Source: Massilia mucilaginosa (GTDB taxonomy: Bacteria; Pseudomonadota; Gammaproteobacteria; Burkholderiales; Burkholderiaceae_D). Taken from it: a stretch of 64,000 bases of DNA. A model generated the notes under the pieces. It ran no database searches and was not told the DNA's origin. It was given only the letters and a program-made list of their open reading frames with translations. Shown here piece after piece: positions 1 to 9,962 of the stretch. How positions within the stretch are numbered: the first letter of the stretch is position 1; the number at the start of each line of letters is the position of its first letter. The stretch is from assembly GCF_011682145.1 (NCBI RefSeq), contig NZ_WHJH01000024.1:1-64000 (forward strand). The letters run 5' to 3'. The position numbers and the translations under genes were made by a program.

Positions 1-127
1 CTTGCCAGCGGCGAAAACCGTGGATGACGTCGCGGCGCTGCTGCCGTGGAATATGAAGGATTTGCATACCCCCGATTTAACCAGCGGCGTGACTTCCTGA
101 ACAGTCTGGGGTTGATGGATCGCTTAC
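1..127 (+). mobile_element. 3' end of an IS66-family element (runs off the window)
   Basis: Positions 2-100 encode the last 32 residues of an IS66-type transposase, including the ALLPWN stretch typical of the family C-terminus, and end at TGA 98-100. The element appears to end at 127. Read on the minus strand from 127 the sequence begins GTAAGCG, the usual IS66 terminal inverted-repeat start. The rest of the element is outside the window. It interrupts the P-loop ATPase gene that follows on the minus strand. Confidence 0.6.
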
Positions 128-692
128 ATTGAAATAGCTTATGCACATGGCCTGCAATGCTCGCACTGCCGATTACGGCTCTGACCTTATCCATGCCCTG
201 CTTGTCGTGCTGGGTTTGCGCGCCCTCAATGGCGCTTGCCAACCGATCGAGTTGATCATAGAAGTCCTCAGCTTCCTTTCCTCCCCGGTCCAGCCGCGAT
301 TTAATTTGCTTGTCGCGCACCAGCGCAGCGATAAATATATTGAGGAACAATTCGTCCCCGTCTTCCAGCAAGGTTGGATCGATCGGCTTGAGTATAAGAA
401 GTTTATGAACCATGTCTGCACGCCATTGCTGCAGATAGAGTTCGAGATTGACCAAAATAGCGCTCTTGCCAGTTCCGCGCGCCCCTTGTAGCAGGATTGC
501 CTCGTGCGCGCGGTGCTCGTCAAGATCGTCACTGTCTTCTGCAGGTATGGCGCGCGCGAGCCCGCGTTCTAGCATATCGCCGATCTTTGCGTAGACATCT
601 CTGGCCAATAGATGCTCGGCCTTGGCTTGTTTTGCCTGTTCGCTTTGATCGATCGGAAAAAGTACTAATTTGCTGGAGTTGATTTCTGCCAT
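123..692 (-). pseudogene. Truncated P-loop NTPase (N-terminal part, cut by IS66)
   Basis: An open frame on the minus strand starts at ATG 692-690 (MAEINSSKLVLF) and runs about 188 residues before entering the IS66 end at 127. It contains a clear Walker A, GARGTGKSA, at residues 70-78, followed by a helical region rich in acidic residues (LEDGDELFLN). The frame stays open through the IS66 tail to the window edge, so the missing stop made it easy to overlook. It resembles the N-terminus of ATPases found in defence islands, but I cannot name the family. The C-terminal two thirds or so would lie beyond the IS, if it still exists. Confidence 0.6.
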
Positions 693-856
693 TTTTTATA
701 GTTGTCTCGTTTGTATTAAGTTCTACTGCTGATCTCTCCTCCATCGACAGCTCTGGCTGGCTCAGGAACAGTTGATGGTATCGGTTAAAACGGATTGATA
801 AAGTATCGACGATAACTGCAGATTTGTCGATTTAATATGTTCAGCAAGGCAATAAT

Positions 857-1346
857 TGGCTTCGGGCTTCACCGCTTTGATCGCCGCCGGCGCCGAGCCG
901 TCCCATCAAGCGCGGCATCGCCAGGCCGGGTCTGCTGGCGCACGTGCTGGTAGCAAAGTTCGCCGATCGTCTGCTGCTGTGCCGGCAGGCCGTCATTTAC
1001 GCACGCGACGGTGTCAATCTGAATCGCACCCTGCTGACCAGCTCGGTCGGTGCCGCCAGCGCGTTGCTGCGGCCCTTGGTTGATGCGATCCGGCGCCATG
1101 TGCTGGCCGGGGCCAAGCTGCACGCGGACGACACGCCGATTCCGGTAGTGGCGCCGGGTATCGAAAAAACCAAGACGGCTCGTCTGTGGACCTACGTGCG
1201 AGACGACAGGCCGAGTGGCGACACGGCGCCCCCGGACGTGTGGTTTGCCTAAACGCCTGATCGCAAGGGCATTCATCCGCAAACCCACCTAGCGTGCTTC
1301 AGGGGGCGTGCTGCACGCCGATGCTTATGCAAGCTTTAACGCGCTA
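857..1346 (+). pseudogene. IS66-family transposase internal fragment
   Basis: One plus-strand frame encodes IS66 transposase motifs: LLAHVLVAKFADRL, HVLAGAKLHADDTPIPV and RLWTYVRDDRP. It is interrupted by a TAA at 1250-1252, and the continuation is shifted to another frame (VLHADAYASFNAL, about 1308-1346). Both ends of the protein are missing, so this is a dead remnant. Its last bases underlie the 3' end of the neighbouring minus-strand nuclease gene, so that gene's stop codon (1325-1327) lies within IS66-derived DNA. Confidence 0.75.
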
Positions 1347-3112
1347 AGGGCAGTCGCACCGCGCGAATCACCATCGCCGTCTCCCTTCTGTTGGGTAACG
1401 AAGACAAGATCATCTATCGTCCATCGTGTACGGGTTTCCACCTCATGCTCATGAGGTTGCTCTGGTTTGATCATCTCTTCAATTTTATCGAACACCACTC
1501 CCAATGAAGCGCTATCACCTGCATCTTTTTTCGCCAGCTCGACTGCATTGTAGAACTGAGCCCAATTCGCGTATGTCGTGCCGTCACCCAATGCCACGTC
1601 CTTCAGTGGATAGGCGTAGTGCCTAGAGATTACGACACGCAGTATCGAAAAATTCCCGAGCGACTTCGGCAGACCTAAGGTTGCTCGCATCGTCGCGTCG
1701 TCCACAGACTTTGCCCAATGATCCAAAGCGCCAAGCCAACTTACGACCTGCTCTTTTAATCTCGTCGTGCGTTCTCTCTTTGCATGGAGATCTGCCCCAT
1801 ATAGTTCTTGGTACTTGAGCTGGCAAAGGAAAACGATGCCCGCTTTTCCATCGATCACTACAGCGTCCAAATCGGTCAACAGTTTGCCATCAACTTTGAT
1901 TTTAATATTTTCACGACATATCAAGTTCGGGATCGCGCCATCAAGCACACGCGCAAGCCCGATTTGCATGGATTTTTCGCGAGTCTGCTGGTTCCTGTCA
2001 TAGTCACCAGGATAGCGATGGCGTAGCGAATCCAGGAGGAACTTCACTGGGCTTAGCTGAGCTCCTGCAAGGCAACGTATGAATCCTTGCTCCGAGCTCT
2101 GAATGAGAAGCGGCACAGCGCTGCCGGGATTTTCCAGTAAAGCCAAGTTATCCCGACTAACGGACAGTACCGCGAAAATCTTCTGAGCATCGCCCAATCC
2201 AACTCTCTTGTAGCCTTGGATTGGTTGCCCGAAGTGGTTCAATGCCTCTACCAAGTTTTGCAAAAACTCAGGAGTATCCGATGTAATGGTCAGAACGTTT
2301 TCCAATTTACTGGTCGGATTTTTGCGTACCAGTGCCTCAGCAAACTGCTCATGGCGGATGAAAATAGCGACCAAGAAAGTCAACGCTAATAAATAGGTTT
2401 GATAAGGAATTCCACCGAACTCGATTTCGCCGTTGAAGGAATCGAACCCATCATGCACCTGGAGCTCCGCATATGCAACACTGAAAAAATACTCATCAAG
2501 GATTGGCGTTGCGCCGTATCCAATAAAATGCTCCTTCCATGGGTACACGAGCTCGTGCAATGCGTCTTCCACCTCGCCCTGGATCTTGCCTGCAACTTTT
2601 TTCTTGAAAATCTCGGAGAAGAATTGCCGCGACTGGTTGCTGTAGTGGGCTACAACAGCGCGTTCGTAGTGCTCATCATCGAGTACTTTTTCTGGCAACA
2701 TAATACGAAATTCGTTATCACCGATCTGTTCTATTTGGCCGATCCCGGCAAGGACCGACTGAGCTACACGACGACCGTGCTCAATCATTCCTAGTGCCCC
2801 GAGAATTTGCAAAGTGGGCAGGGAAACCGATGGATGACGCACGAAGGTTATTACCGGAAAATCGAACGAAGGTCGCATTTTAAGTGCCAGTTGCACAAGG
2901 CGCGTGATTCCGATTTGCAAAATGTAAGAATGCTCTTCTTGTTCCCGCGACATTTCGTCAATACGTAGAAAGTTGTACCTATACCAGTCCATCTCCGAAA
3001 TCGCTGCTTTCAGCAGCTGGCCAATATTATCGTGCTTGAAGAGTTCAGCGATCTTCGCTTCTTGAGATGTTAGCGCAGCAAAGAATTTGGTTAAAACAGG
3101 ATTTCGCTTCAT
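1325..3112 (-). CDS. Predicted PD-(D/E)xK-like nuclease, DISARM-associated (595 aa)
   Basis: The gene is the last of the minus-strand defence array. Residues 1-380 form a mostly helical region I do not recognise. Around residues 400-435 a conserved-looking block reads TDLDAVVIDGKAGIVFL followed by CQLKYQ. That matches a restriction-endonuclease fold core with a metal-binding Asp and a Q-x-K in place of E-x-K, preceded by a beta-rich segment. A role in DNA cleavage is inferred from this motif alone. A 230-base spacer separates it from drmC, so it may have its own promoter. Its stop codon falls in an IS66 remnant, so the native C-terminus may have been replaced over the last several residues. 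No match to a known DISARM subunit is recognised. Confidence 0.6.
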   Translation of the reverse strand: MKRNPVLTKFFAALTSQEAKIAELFKHDNIGQLLKAAISEMDWYRYNFLRIDEMSREQEEHSYILQIGITRLVQLALKMRPSFDFPVITFVRHPSVSLPTLQILGALGMIEHGRRVAQSVLAGIGQIEQIGDNEFRIMLPEKVLDDEHYERAVVAHYSNQSRQFFSEIFKKKVAGKIQGEVEDALHELVYPWKEHFIGYGATPILDEYFFSVAYAELQVHDGFDSFNGEIEFGGIPYQTYLLALTFLVAIFIRHEQFAEALVRKNPTSKLENVLTITSDTPEFLQNLVEALNHFGQPIQGYKRVGLGDAQKIFAVLSVSRDNLALLENPGSAVPLLIQSSEQGFIRCLAGAQLSPVKFLLDSLRHRYPGDYDRNQQTREKSMQIGLARVLDGAIPNLICRENIKIKVDGKLLTDLDAVVIDGKAGIVFLCQLKYQELYGADLHAKRERTTRLKEQVVSWLGALDHWAKSVDDATMRATLGLPKSLGNFSILRVVISRHYAYPLKDVALGDGTTYANWAQFYNAVELAKKDAGDSASLGVVFDKIEEMIKPEQPHEHEVETRTRWTIDDLVFVTQQKGDGDGDSRGATALSALKLA

Positions 3113-3342
3113 ATAGTGATCGCCCGGTTGCTAGTTGCAGGAAATTGTATTTGACTGCATTCGGCAGCCTGCCAAATTTCTGTGCCCTTCCCAAATGTTC
3201 CTCGCCAAATTCGTTGGGCACTAATTTCCAGCAGAAGCCATTCAGATTAGTTATTGTTGATCGTTGATCTGACGCTTACGGCTAATCAAGTGAAAGGATC
3301 GGATAGGAACCGAAAATCGCTATGGGCGAATTCCAACCTTGC

Positions 3343-4104
3343 TCATACAGCGACGATAACTCGCAGGTCAACAAGTGCACGGAGATGCGCGTCAAGCAGC
3401 GTAGGTATATGCCCGCCAGAAATTAGCACACCTGCTTCCATGTTTTTTTCCATTGCGTGACCGGTTAAATTTGCGCTTGTGATGAAACAGATTGCGCCGT
3501 CCGCGACTGCTAACTTTGCATGTACGCGTCCCCCGGAGAAGTCGCCAACTTTATCAATCCAAGCGTAAAGCCGAGCCGCAGGTACCAGAGCTCTCATCTT
3601 GCCTATTACATCGATATTGATGCTGCCACCATGATCCTGCGAAGACTCAAGAAGCATTGAGACGACGACACCTCGATTAGTCGCTGCATTCAATGCCTGA
3701 ACAATTGCAGAAAAGTCGTAAGCCACAAAGCTTGTTATTAGGAGTCTCGAATCCGCTGTATTGATAACCTGAAGTAGCGCTTGTTCTGTTCGGCGCGCAG
3801 AGATAAGAGGAGTCGTAGGTCCTGTCCAGACAAGCTCCGTAGATTGTTCGTTCGCCACCGTTGTGTACAAATGGCTGGCTGCTCCAAGCATGGCGGCCAA
3901 TTCAGCCGAAGTCACTGCGGTGCCTTTCCACGCCTCGACCAGCTTCTCGACAACGCTAAAGGCATGGGGAGTGCCAACAATGCTATTAAACGTATGGGTG
4001 CCATTAATCAGATCGGTTTGATGGACTCGCGCTGCGATTGCTCGTACCTTTTCTGGAGAAAGCAGGCGTACCACTGACGTGATTGCGTGTAGCAACTCCT
4101 CCAT
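3343..4104 (-). CDS. drmC: DrmC, phospholipase D-like protein of DISARM
   Basis: The protein has 253 residues with a single HKD-type PLD motif near residues 190-200 (VHAKLAVAD) followed by SANLTG, the usual arrangement in PLD-superfamily nucleases. An N-terminal helical region of about 110 residues precedes the PLD fold. It lies one base downstream of the drmB stop codon, so the two are probably translated from one message. In published DISARM systems DrmC is a PLD-domain protein that is dispensable in some tests. Position, size and motif all agree with that assignment. Confidence 0.85.
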   Translation of the reverse strand: MEELLHAITSVVRLLSPEKVRAIAARVHQTDLINGTHTFNSIVGTPHAFSVVEKLVEAWKGTAVTSAELAAMLGAASHLYTTVANEQSTELVWTGPTTPLISARRTEQALLQVINTADSRLLITSFVAYDFSAIVQALNAATNRGVVVSMLLESSQDHGGSINIDVIGKMRALVPAARLYAWIDKVGDFSGGRVHAKLAVADGAICFITSANLTGHAMEKNMEAGVLISGGHIPTLLDAHLRALVDLRVIVAV

Positions 4105-4105
4105 C

Positions 4106-5965
4106 TCAAAAGCCCCTGAAGAATGCAGCGTTCACGCATTCAAATGTTGGCACTAGCAGCGATCGATCAAGGTAACGGTTACCGTGCTCGCACGAAGTTT
4201 CAGCGACGAAGGAGCAAGCGTGGCATGCAGCCACATGCAATGAGCGGTCTTTTTGTGGGTCGTGCTCTGAACAAAGAGGGTCAGATGAGCAAATCTTCGA
4301 ACGACTCAACGCCTGTGCCAGTAACCTGCCGAGATTTTCTGGCTTGCCGAGGTCGACTAGCCCTCCAAGAGTTCCATCTGAATCAGCAGCAGCGGTATAG
4401 ATGAGAATACCAGCCTGTTGCTGTTTGTTGGTGGTGTCCGCGTAAATTCGTTCTCGAATGCTGGCTGCGTTGTAGCCACATTCAAGTGCTAGCTCGCGGA
4501 TAAGGAGATGTGAAAGCGTATGCAACATCGCATAGCGAATGCCAGGATAGCCGGTATTTGGATCAAGACGACGGGAGTTACGCCATCCCCGATGTCCGCC
4601 ACGGAGCATTAAATCAATTTTTTTGACGTCATCCAATAATTCCCAATTCATGAGAGCAGTCTCGTCGAATTGAATGAAAATGCCTTCGCCGTGGACCTGG
4701 TTTGCCGGGATCCAATCAGGTTTGTTGCGCGATAGGGCGGCCATTTGTGGCCGTGCACCAGTATCACCCGATTCTTCTGGAGCTTCCACGCGAGTAAATC
4801 CCAACAACGCGTTCACTTCCCGCAGGCGTTCAAGGAGCAGCACTCGACTTATACGATCGCTGAATCCTGGTGGCGTTCCGATTTTTCTGCTCATAAAATG
4901 CGGATAGTCGGTGGGCGGGTTTGGTTCTGTCAGAACATCCCACTCTGGCCCCTTAATATCGGCTTCACCCACCACCGCTTGTCCTGCACCTGAGAGCCGC
5001 GCCTCAATGGCGTTCCAAACCGCCGAGGGCTGGAACTTGTCGATTCCAGGTAGCGCGCCCGTTTTCTTTAAAGTCTTTACCGTCAACGATACTTCGGCTT
5101 CCGACTCTAGCTCCTCGAAAAACTCCCAGCCGTCTTGAATCAATTGGCTGAGCGGATTTTTTGCTTGTGGGATGGCAAGTGCGGACAGCGTGATCGGAAA
5201 CCAGCTATTTGTAGCCCCCAAAAGGACTGCCCGAGCCTCTTCGCCGCATTCGTTATCGAAATGATCAAGATGTGGATGGCGTCCACGGCAAGCAGGCAGA
5301 TTCTCTTTTCCTGCTTTGCCGAATGCATGCGCCATGCTTCTTGAGGCACCGCACGCATCACATTTCACCCACAAATTTTCCGTTTGAAGGGACGCGCCAC
5401 TCTCGAAGAAACGTAGCGTTCCTTTGCACGAGCTACTACCGCCGTGGACGAAGTAGTGCCATGGGAAATCGTCAAGATGGCCGTCGCGGCACGCCAGCAG
5501 AAAACGTGCGGGCACGGCGTCCGCATCTTTGGCTGGCTGGTCGCCTTTGGAGCCACGGCAACCCTTATGAACAAAGCGAGTTCTTTCCGGCCTGAAGCGG
5601 TTCTCCTTTATGTCGAACAGCGCGGCATCAAAGGGCGACAGCAGTCCGCACTTCACGCACCGCATCCAGCGCGGAAACGGTCGCACTGGTACGCCAATGT
5701 TTGCCTCGGCAGACCAGACGTCGGCCAGTTCACTCTTCTGGAATGGAGGCATCCGCAAACTCTCGACCTGCGAGCCTAAAACCTTCCGAACGGCAGCTAG
5801 CAGTCGGGCCTCTTGAATCGGTTGGCAGCGGTCTTTTTCCCATCTGTCGATGCCGAGCGTCACCACAGACAGGCTAGGCAGGTCAATCAATGCGCCGGGT
5901 CCATAGGTCCACAGCAATTGGCTGGGGCGAACCTCTCCCACTGGAGTCTTGTTGTTGATTATCAT
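4106..5965 (-). CDS. drmB: DrmB, DUF1998 protein of DISARM
   Basis: This is a protein of about 619 residues with the cysteine pairs of the DUF1998/MrfB-like family: CVKCGLLSPF, CDACGAS and a C-terminal CHACSFVAETSCEHGNRYLDR. These probably bind zinc. I place the start at ATG 5965 (MIINNKTPVGEVRPSQLLWTYGPG), two bases after the drmA stop; an upstream ATG at 6004 inside drmA is the alternative. Known DrmB works with the DrmA helicase to form the core complex that recognises incoming phage DNA. The adjacent coupled drmA and drmC support the call. Confidence 0.88.
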   Translation of the reverse strand: MIINNKTPVGEVRPSQLLWTYGPGALIDLPSLSVVTLGIDRWEKDRCQPIQEARLLAAVRKVLGSQVESLRMPPFQKSELADVWSAEANIGVPVRPFPRWMRCVKCGLLSPFDAALFDIKENRFRPERTRFVHKGCRGSKGDQPAKDADAVPARFLLACRDGHLDDFPWHYFVHGGSSSCKGTLRFFESGASLQTENLWVKCDACGASRSMAHAFGKAGKENLPACRGRHPHLDHFDNECGEEARAVLLGATNSWFPITLSALAIPQAKNPLSQLIQDGWEFFEELESEAEVSLTVKTLKKTGALPGIDKFQPSAVWNAIEARLSGAGQAVVGEADIKGPEWDVLTEPNPPTDYPHFMSRKIGTPPGFSDRISRVLLLERLREVNALLGFTRVEAPEESGDTGARPQMAALSRNKPDWIPANQVHGEGIFIQFDETALMNWELLDDVKKIDLMLRGGHRGWRNSRRLDPNTGYPGIRYAMLHTLSHLLIRELALECGYNAASIRERIYADTTNKQQQAGILIYTAAADSDGTLGGLVDLGKPENLGRLLAQALSRSKICSSDPLCSEHDPQKDRSLHVAACHACSFVAETSCEHGNRYLDRSLLVPTFECVNAAFFRGF

Positions 5966-5967
5966 GC

Positions 5968-8900
5968 TCAATCCTCGTCCGTCGTTGTAGGGCGCGGCTT
6001 CCAATCGTGTTCGTCAACGATATGACTTGTATTCATAATCAGACGCACACCGGGCTCAACTTCTCGCATTGACATTGGCACAGTCCAGTTATCCCAAGCC
6101 TGCAAGCCAGGAGACTTGATCAACGCAACAGTCATGTCTTTTTGAGGGCCACGTTTTTCATAGGCCAGGATACGGCCACCTTTGCTTACTTCTTTCGCCC
6201 ACTCGTCGGAACGCTCTTTCAGTTCAGCCTCAGCTAACTGTTTGCGGGAATTGTCCTCGGCAACATTGCCGGCGCGAGTCGCCAGTACCTTAATCGCGTC
6301 GATCATTTCAATTTGATTCGACATGTTCAACTGCCCAGCACCTTCGTTTGGACTGAACATGTCGTTATCAAGACGCATGAGGCTCAGCAATGCTCCAGTC
6401 AAACCCCGGTCCATCGCCCTAGGTGAGAATGGCGTTACCGATTGCGCTTCGACATGCTTGTAGAACGTGGCGTGGTAGTGCTCGAAGGTTTCGTAATGGG
6501 ATAAATCTCTGGGCCTAGCCCAAGTCAGCACTGTGCAGACCAAGCCAGGGAACGATCGTCCGACACGACTGGTAGCCTGAATGTACTCAGCAGTGCCTTT
6601 GGGCTGTCCGTTCACTGCCATCAGACCGAGCCGATTCACGTCGACACCTACAGACAACATGTTCGTCGCAAGCACGACATCAATGGCACGCGTGTCGCCT
6701 TCTTGCCAGCGGGTTACATACTTGCCTTTTGCGACATCGAATTCAGACTTAAACTTGACCTCAAGATTGTCCAAGTACTTAGGAATATCTTGGCTAGATA
6801 CCCTTGATGTCAGTTCTCGAATATTGTTGATACTACGCTGAGCGAGCGCCGGCCGCTCGACCATACTCATCTGCACGCGGTAAGAACGAGTTTGCACGTC
6901 ATCCTCTGCCAATCGCTTCATCCCGCCCAATTCACGCAGGGAGTTGAAATAGCCGACCATGGTCATGTACGGGTCAGCAGGTTCCCCAAAGTGGTCGAAC
7001 AATTCCTGTGCCGCAGTTAAGAACGCAGTGTAGACGCGGATCAGCATCGCAGGCCGTGAGCTGCCCGGTGAGCACACACCTATGTAACGTCGGCCCGACT
7101 TTTCCTTTATTGGCCGCTGGACGGAGAAAAAGTTGTCCTCAATGTCTAGGCCGTGCGGTGGAAACACCGAGACCCGGCGCATGAAGACATTGTTGACTTG
7201 CTCCTTTGCCTTTCGTACTGTCGCAGTTGAGGCAATGATTTTTGGCTTGACAGTCTTGTCGCCTAATCTCCAACCGCACAGCTCATCAACGGCAGCTTCG
7301 TACAAACCAACCATAGTGCCCAACGGTCCACTGATCAAGTGAAACTCATCTTGAATGATTAGATCTGGCGGGCGAATCGGACTGATGGTTTTTACTTTTG
7401 TCGAAGTTTGACCTTTACTCGCTTGGTGGTTTCCATTGCAATCAGAACCTTGCCAAAGCAGACCATGGCGCTCGCATTCCTGTCTCGCACGTCCAAACAG
7501 GGTGCGCACCTGGCCTCGCCATGCCATCATGGCGAACTTGTCGACTGTGGCGATCATCATGGTTGGAGGGCGGTGATAGATTTCTTCATCAACAACTAAT
7601 ACCGGAAGTCCCGGATGCGGCTGCTTGCTGGACTTGCCCTTGGAAAAATCGCAGCGGCCTTTCTTATCACCGCAATAAACGAAGGTGCGGCCAGCCCCTC
7701 TATCGACCTCAACATCCCGACCGGGAGCGACTTCAGAGCCGCACCATGGGCAACTGGTAAGTTGGGCGGGCGATGCCGCTCCAGCGTTGTATTTGCCGGG
7801 ATTCCGAGTATCTTCAATGGCGCGGTGGCTGTCCTCGGTCGTGCCGGGTGTCACCTTATTGCCAACCCAGAGTCCAATGGTGAAAGGTTCCGTGCCCAGC
7901 GGTTTCTCGCCCTTGTCGAGCGCTTCACGTCGCAGAACTTCCATTGCGCAGATTAATGCAGTGGCACGTTGGAACTGTTGTAGCGTCAGCAAGCGAAGCG
8001 TGTAACGCATTACTACGGCCAACCCACGTGAACTGTCGTATCCGCCGAGATTTCCCTGCATTCGCCGGATGGCCATGGTGAAAGCGGCCACCCCCAAATA
8101 TGCCTCTGTCTTACCGCCGCCGGTAGGGAACCACAGAAGATCGGCGTATGCTTCGACAGGTTCAACACGATCCGGGTGACTCGGATCTGCCAGCGAAGCG
8201 ATCGAAAGCAGGAGAAACGCTAACTGAAATGGCCGCCAACTGCGGTTTTTCAACACATCGAACTTGCTGATGGTGACATCCTCCCCGCGACGCATGGCCA
8301 ATGCGTATTGGCTACGCACACGTTGTGTCGCCATTGCTTGATTGGCAAACCGGAAGGCAGCCAGCGCTTTCTCATCGTTCTTCAGCGTATTAATACCCTG
8401 CTGCAGGCGTGCTTGGATCTCTTGACACCGATCCATCGCTTGTTGCGACTGCGTGTCGTACCCTGTGACTTCTGCCCCGATACGAGCGCGCTGGGAATTG
8501 ATCCAGGCTGCGTAGTCCTTGGTCAGCATGCTCAATGCATGGACCAGCGGGTCGATTGCTAAAGTTGCCAGTCGCTGCATATCGAGCAGACCACTGCTGA
8601 CCATCTCGCGCATCGCCGGGCGATCGGACGGATCAAGTCCTGGCGTTTCCGTAACTTGCACTTCGTATTGAGGCATCACGGTGGTCCGCACCTCCGTGGC
8701 CAGCGTCACGTCGTCCGCTATCTCTGCATGGATGGCAACACCATGGCCCACGGCGAATTCGACGCGGTTACGATAGATCATCTCCAGAGCTTCACGCTCG
8801 GGGTCAAGGCCGTCTGAATCCAGCACCGGTCGGCGCCGAAAAATGGTGCGCTTGGCGGCATTCTTCTCCGAACGAACGATTAACTCGGGCTGGAAAACCC

Positions 8901-9936
8901 ACGCCATGTCGCGGTTAGTGTCTGGCTCTTCTTGCGCATTCACCAAGAACAGGGTGACTAGCCGATCGCCATTCGCATTCTTGGCCCGTATAGAGCCCTG
9001 CACTCGGACATCCGGGTATTCAGGGTCAGGTGCCTGATGTGGAATGACACCCTTGGTAAGACGTAGAGCGATCTTGCCGCCCGAGGGTATGCGCTGCCAT
9101 ACCTTGGCTTTTTGACCGTTTGACTTGAGCATCTCATGCTCATCGTTGGGTACTCGTTCATACCGGCCCCACCGCGCTTCGATTTCGATCTCGTCTACTT
9201 CGCCGTCTACGCAAAAGGTCATGCCGAGGCTGCTGGGCACCAGCGACTGATTGCTGGCAGCGTCAATCTCGTCAGCCGAATCTGACTCTGGCTCAACGCG
9301 GCCGGTAGCCGTTCCAAACTCCGCACCGGGTTCATGTCGACCGGGCGCCTTCACCTCGGTTGGCTCTTCGGCGTCCTCATTGGCCAATGGGCCATCTAGC
9401 CCCTCAATGCCACCCTGTGCCGCCTCACGGGGGGCCAGCTTTCCAACCAAGTAGCGGTCGCGAACACCCATGTCTACAATGCGCTCATTAGCGCCGCCAG
9501 CCGGGCCGAGCAGGTCGTCCATCACGGAAAATTGAAGCAGTTCGCGGATATAAGTCTGATCCTCGATCGTTGGCACTTCGGCGATAGTCTTATGCAGCAC
9601 CTTTGGAAGTGACTCAAGAAAATCCGTCCATTGGATACGACCGACGCCGCCAGAGGAGGGCGGGGCGAGCGATGTAAGATTAATCGAAACTGCCTGATCA
9701 GCCAGCAACATACGATCGAAATAAATCGTAGTGGTTTCCAGATTTGAACGAATCCGTAGCACTCGACCGACTCGTGTGATATAGCCAGCAGTGCTCAGGA
9801 TCAATACCCAATCATCCTCGGTGATAGCCTGATAATTGGAACGATCGCCCTCTAAGGCTAAGGTATAGGAGCCGAAGCGGTGATCAGTGCCGAGACCTTG
9901 ATTGATTGCGATCCATGCGTTGGGAGATTTCGTCAT
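5968..9936 (-). CDS. drmA: DrmA, SF2 helicase of DISARM, with N-terminal extension
   Basis: This 1322-residue protein carries SF2 helicase motifs. They are Walker A FPTGGGKTEAYLG near residue 605, motif II DEFHLISGPLG near 860, motif III IASTATVRKA, and a C-terminal block with NMLSVGVDVNRLG and QATSRVGR near 1125. A cysteine-bearing insertion (CPWCGSE and CGDKKGRCDF) sits between motifs I and II. The region from about residue 128 (LLQFSVMDDLLGPAGGANE) looks like the usual start of the family. The first 125 or so residues are an extra beta-rich domain (NAWIAINQGLG, WVLILSTAGYITRVGRVLRI) that could be PUA/EVE-like. It acts with DrmB in the DISARM core. Confidence 0.88.
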   Translation of the reverse strand: MTKSPNAWIAINQGLGTDHRFGSYTLALEGDRSNYQAITEDDWVLILSTAGYITRVGRVLRIRSNLETTTIYFDRMLLADQAVSINLTSLAPPSSGGVGRIQWTDFLESLPKVLHKTIAEVPTIEDQTYIRELLQFSVMDDLLGPAGGANERIVDMGVRDRYLVGKLAPREAAQGGIEGLDGPLANEDAEEPTEVKAPGRHEPGAEFGTATGRVEPESDSADEIDAASNQSLVPSSLGMTFCVDGEVDEIEIEARWGRYERVPNDEHEMLKSNGQKAKVWQRIPSGGKIALRLTKGVIPHQAPDPEYPDVRVQGSIRAKNANGDRLVTLFLVNAQEEPDTNRDMAWVFQPELIVRSEKNAAKRTIFRRRPVLDSDGLDPEREALEMIYRNRVEFAVGHGVAIHAEIADDVTLATEVRTTVMPQYEVQVTETPGLDPSDRPAMREMVSSGLLDMQRLATLAIDPLVHALSMLTKDYAAWINSQRARIGAEVTGYDTQSQQAMDRCQEIQARLQQGINTLKNDEKALAAFRFANQAMATQRVRSQYALAMRRGEDVTISKFDVLKNRSWRPFQLAFLLLSIASLADPSHPDRVEPVEAYADLLWFPTGGGKTEAYLGVAAFTMAIRRMQGNLGGYDSSRGLAVVMRYTLRLLTLQQFQRATALICAMEVLRREALDKGEKPLGTEPFTIGLWVGNKVTPGTTEDSHRAIEDTRNPGKYNAGAASPAQLTSCPWCGSEVAPGRDVEVDRGAGRTFVYCGDKKGRCDFSKGKSSKQPHPGLPVLVVDEEIYHRPPTMMIATVDKFAMMAWRGQVRTLFGRARQECERHGLLWQGSDCNGNHQASKGQTSTKVKTISPIRPPDLIIQDEFHLISGPLGTMVGLYEAAVDELCGWRLGDKTVKPKIIASTATVRKAKEQVNNVFMRRVSVFPPHGLDIEDNFFSVQRPIKEKSGRRYIGVCSPGSSRPAMLIRVYTAFLTAAQELFDHFGEPADPYMTMVGYFNSLRELGGMKRLAEDDVQTRSYRVQMSMVERPALAQRSINNIRELTSRVSSQDIPKYLDNLEVKFKSEFDVAKGKYVTRWQEGDTRAIDVVLATNMLSVGVDVNRLGLMAVNGQPKGTAEYIQATSRVGRSFPGLVCTVLTWARPRDLSHYETFEHYHATFYKHVEAQSVTPFSPRAMDRGLTGALLSLMRLDNDMFSPNEGAGQLNMSNQIEMIDAIKVLATRAGNVAEDNSRKQLAEAELKERSDEWAKEVSKGGRILAYEKRGPQKDMTVALIKSPGLQAWDNWTVPMSMREVEPGVRLIMNTSHIVDEHDWKPRPTTTDED

Positions 9937-9962
9937 GTGCTTGGTACCTTGATACGTATGCG

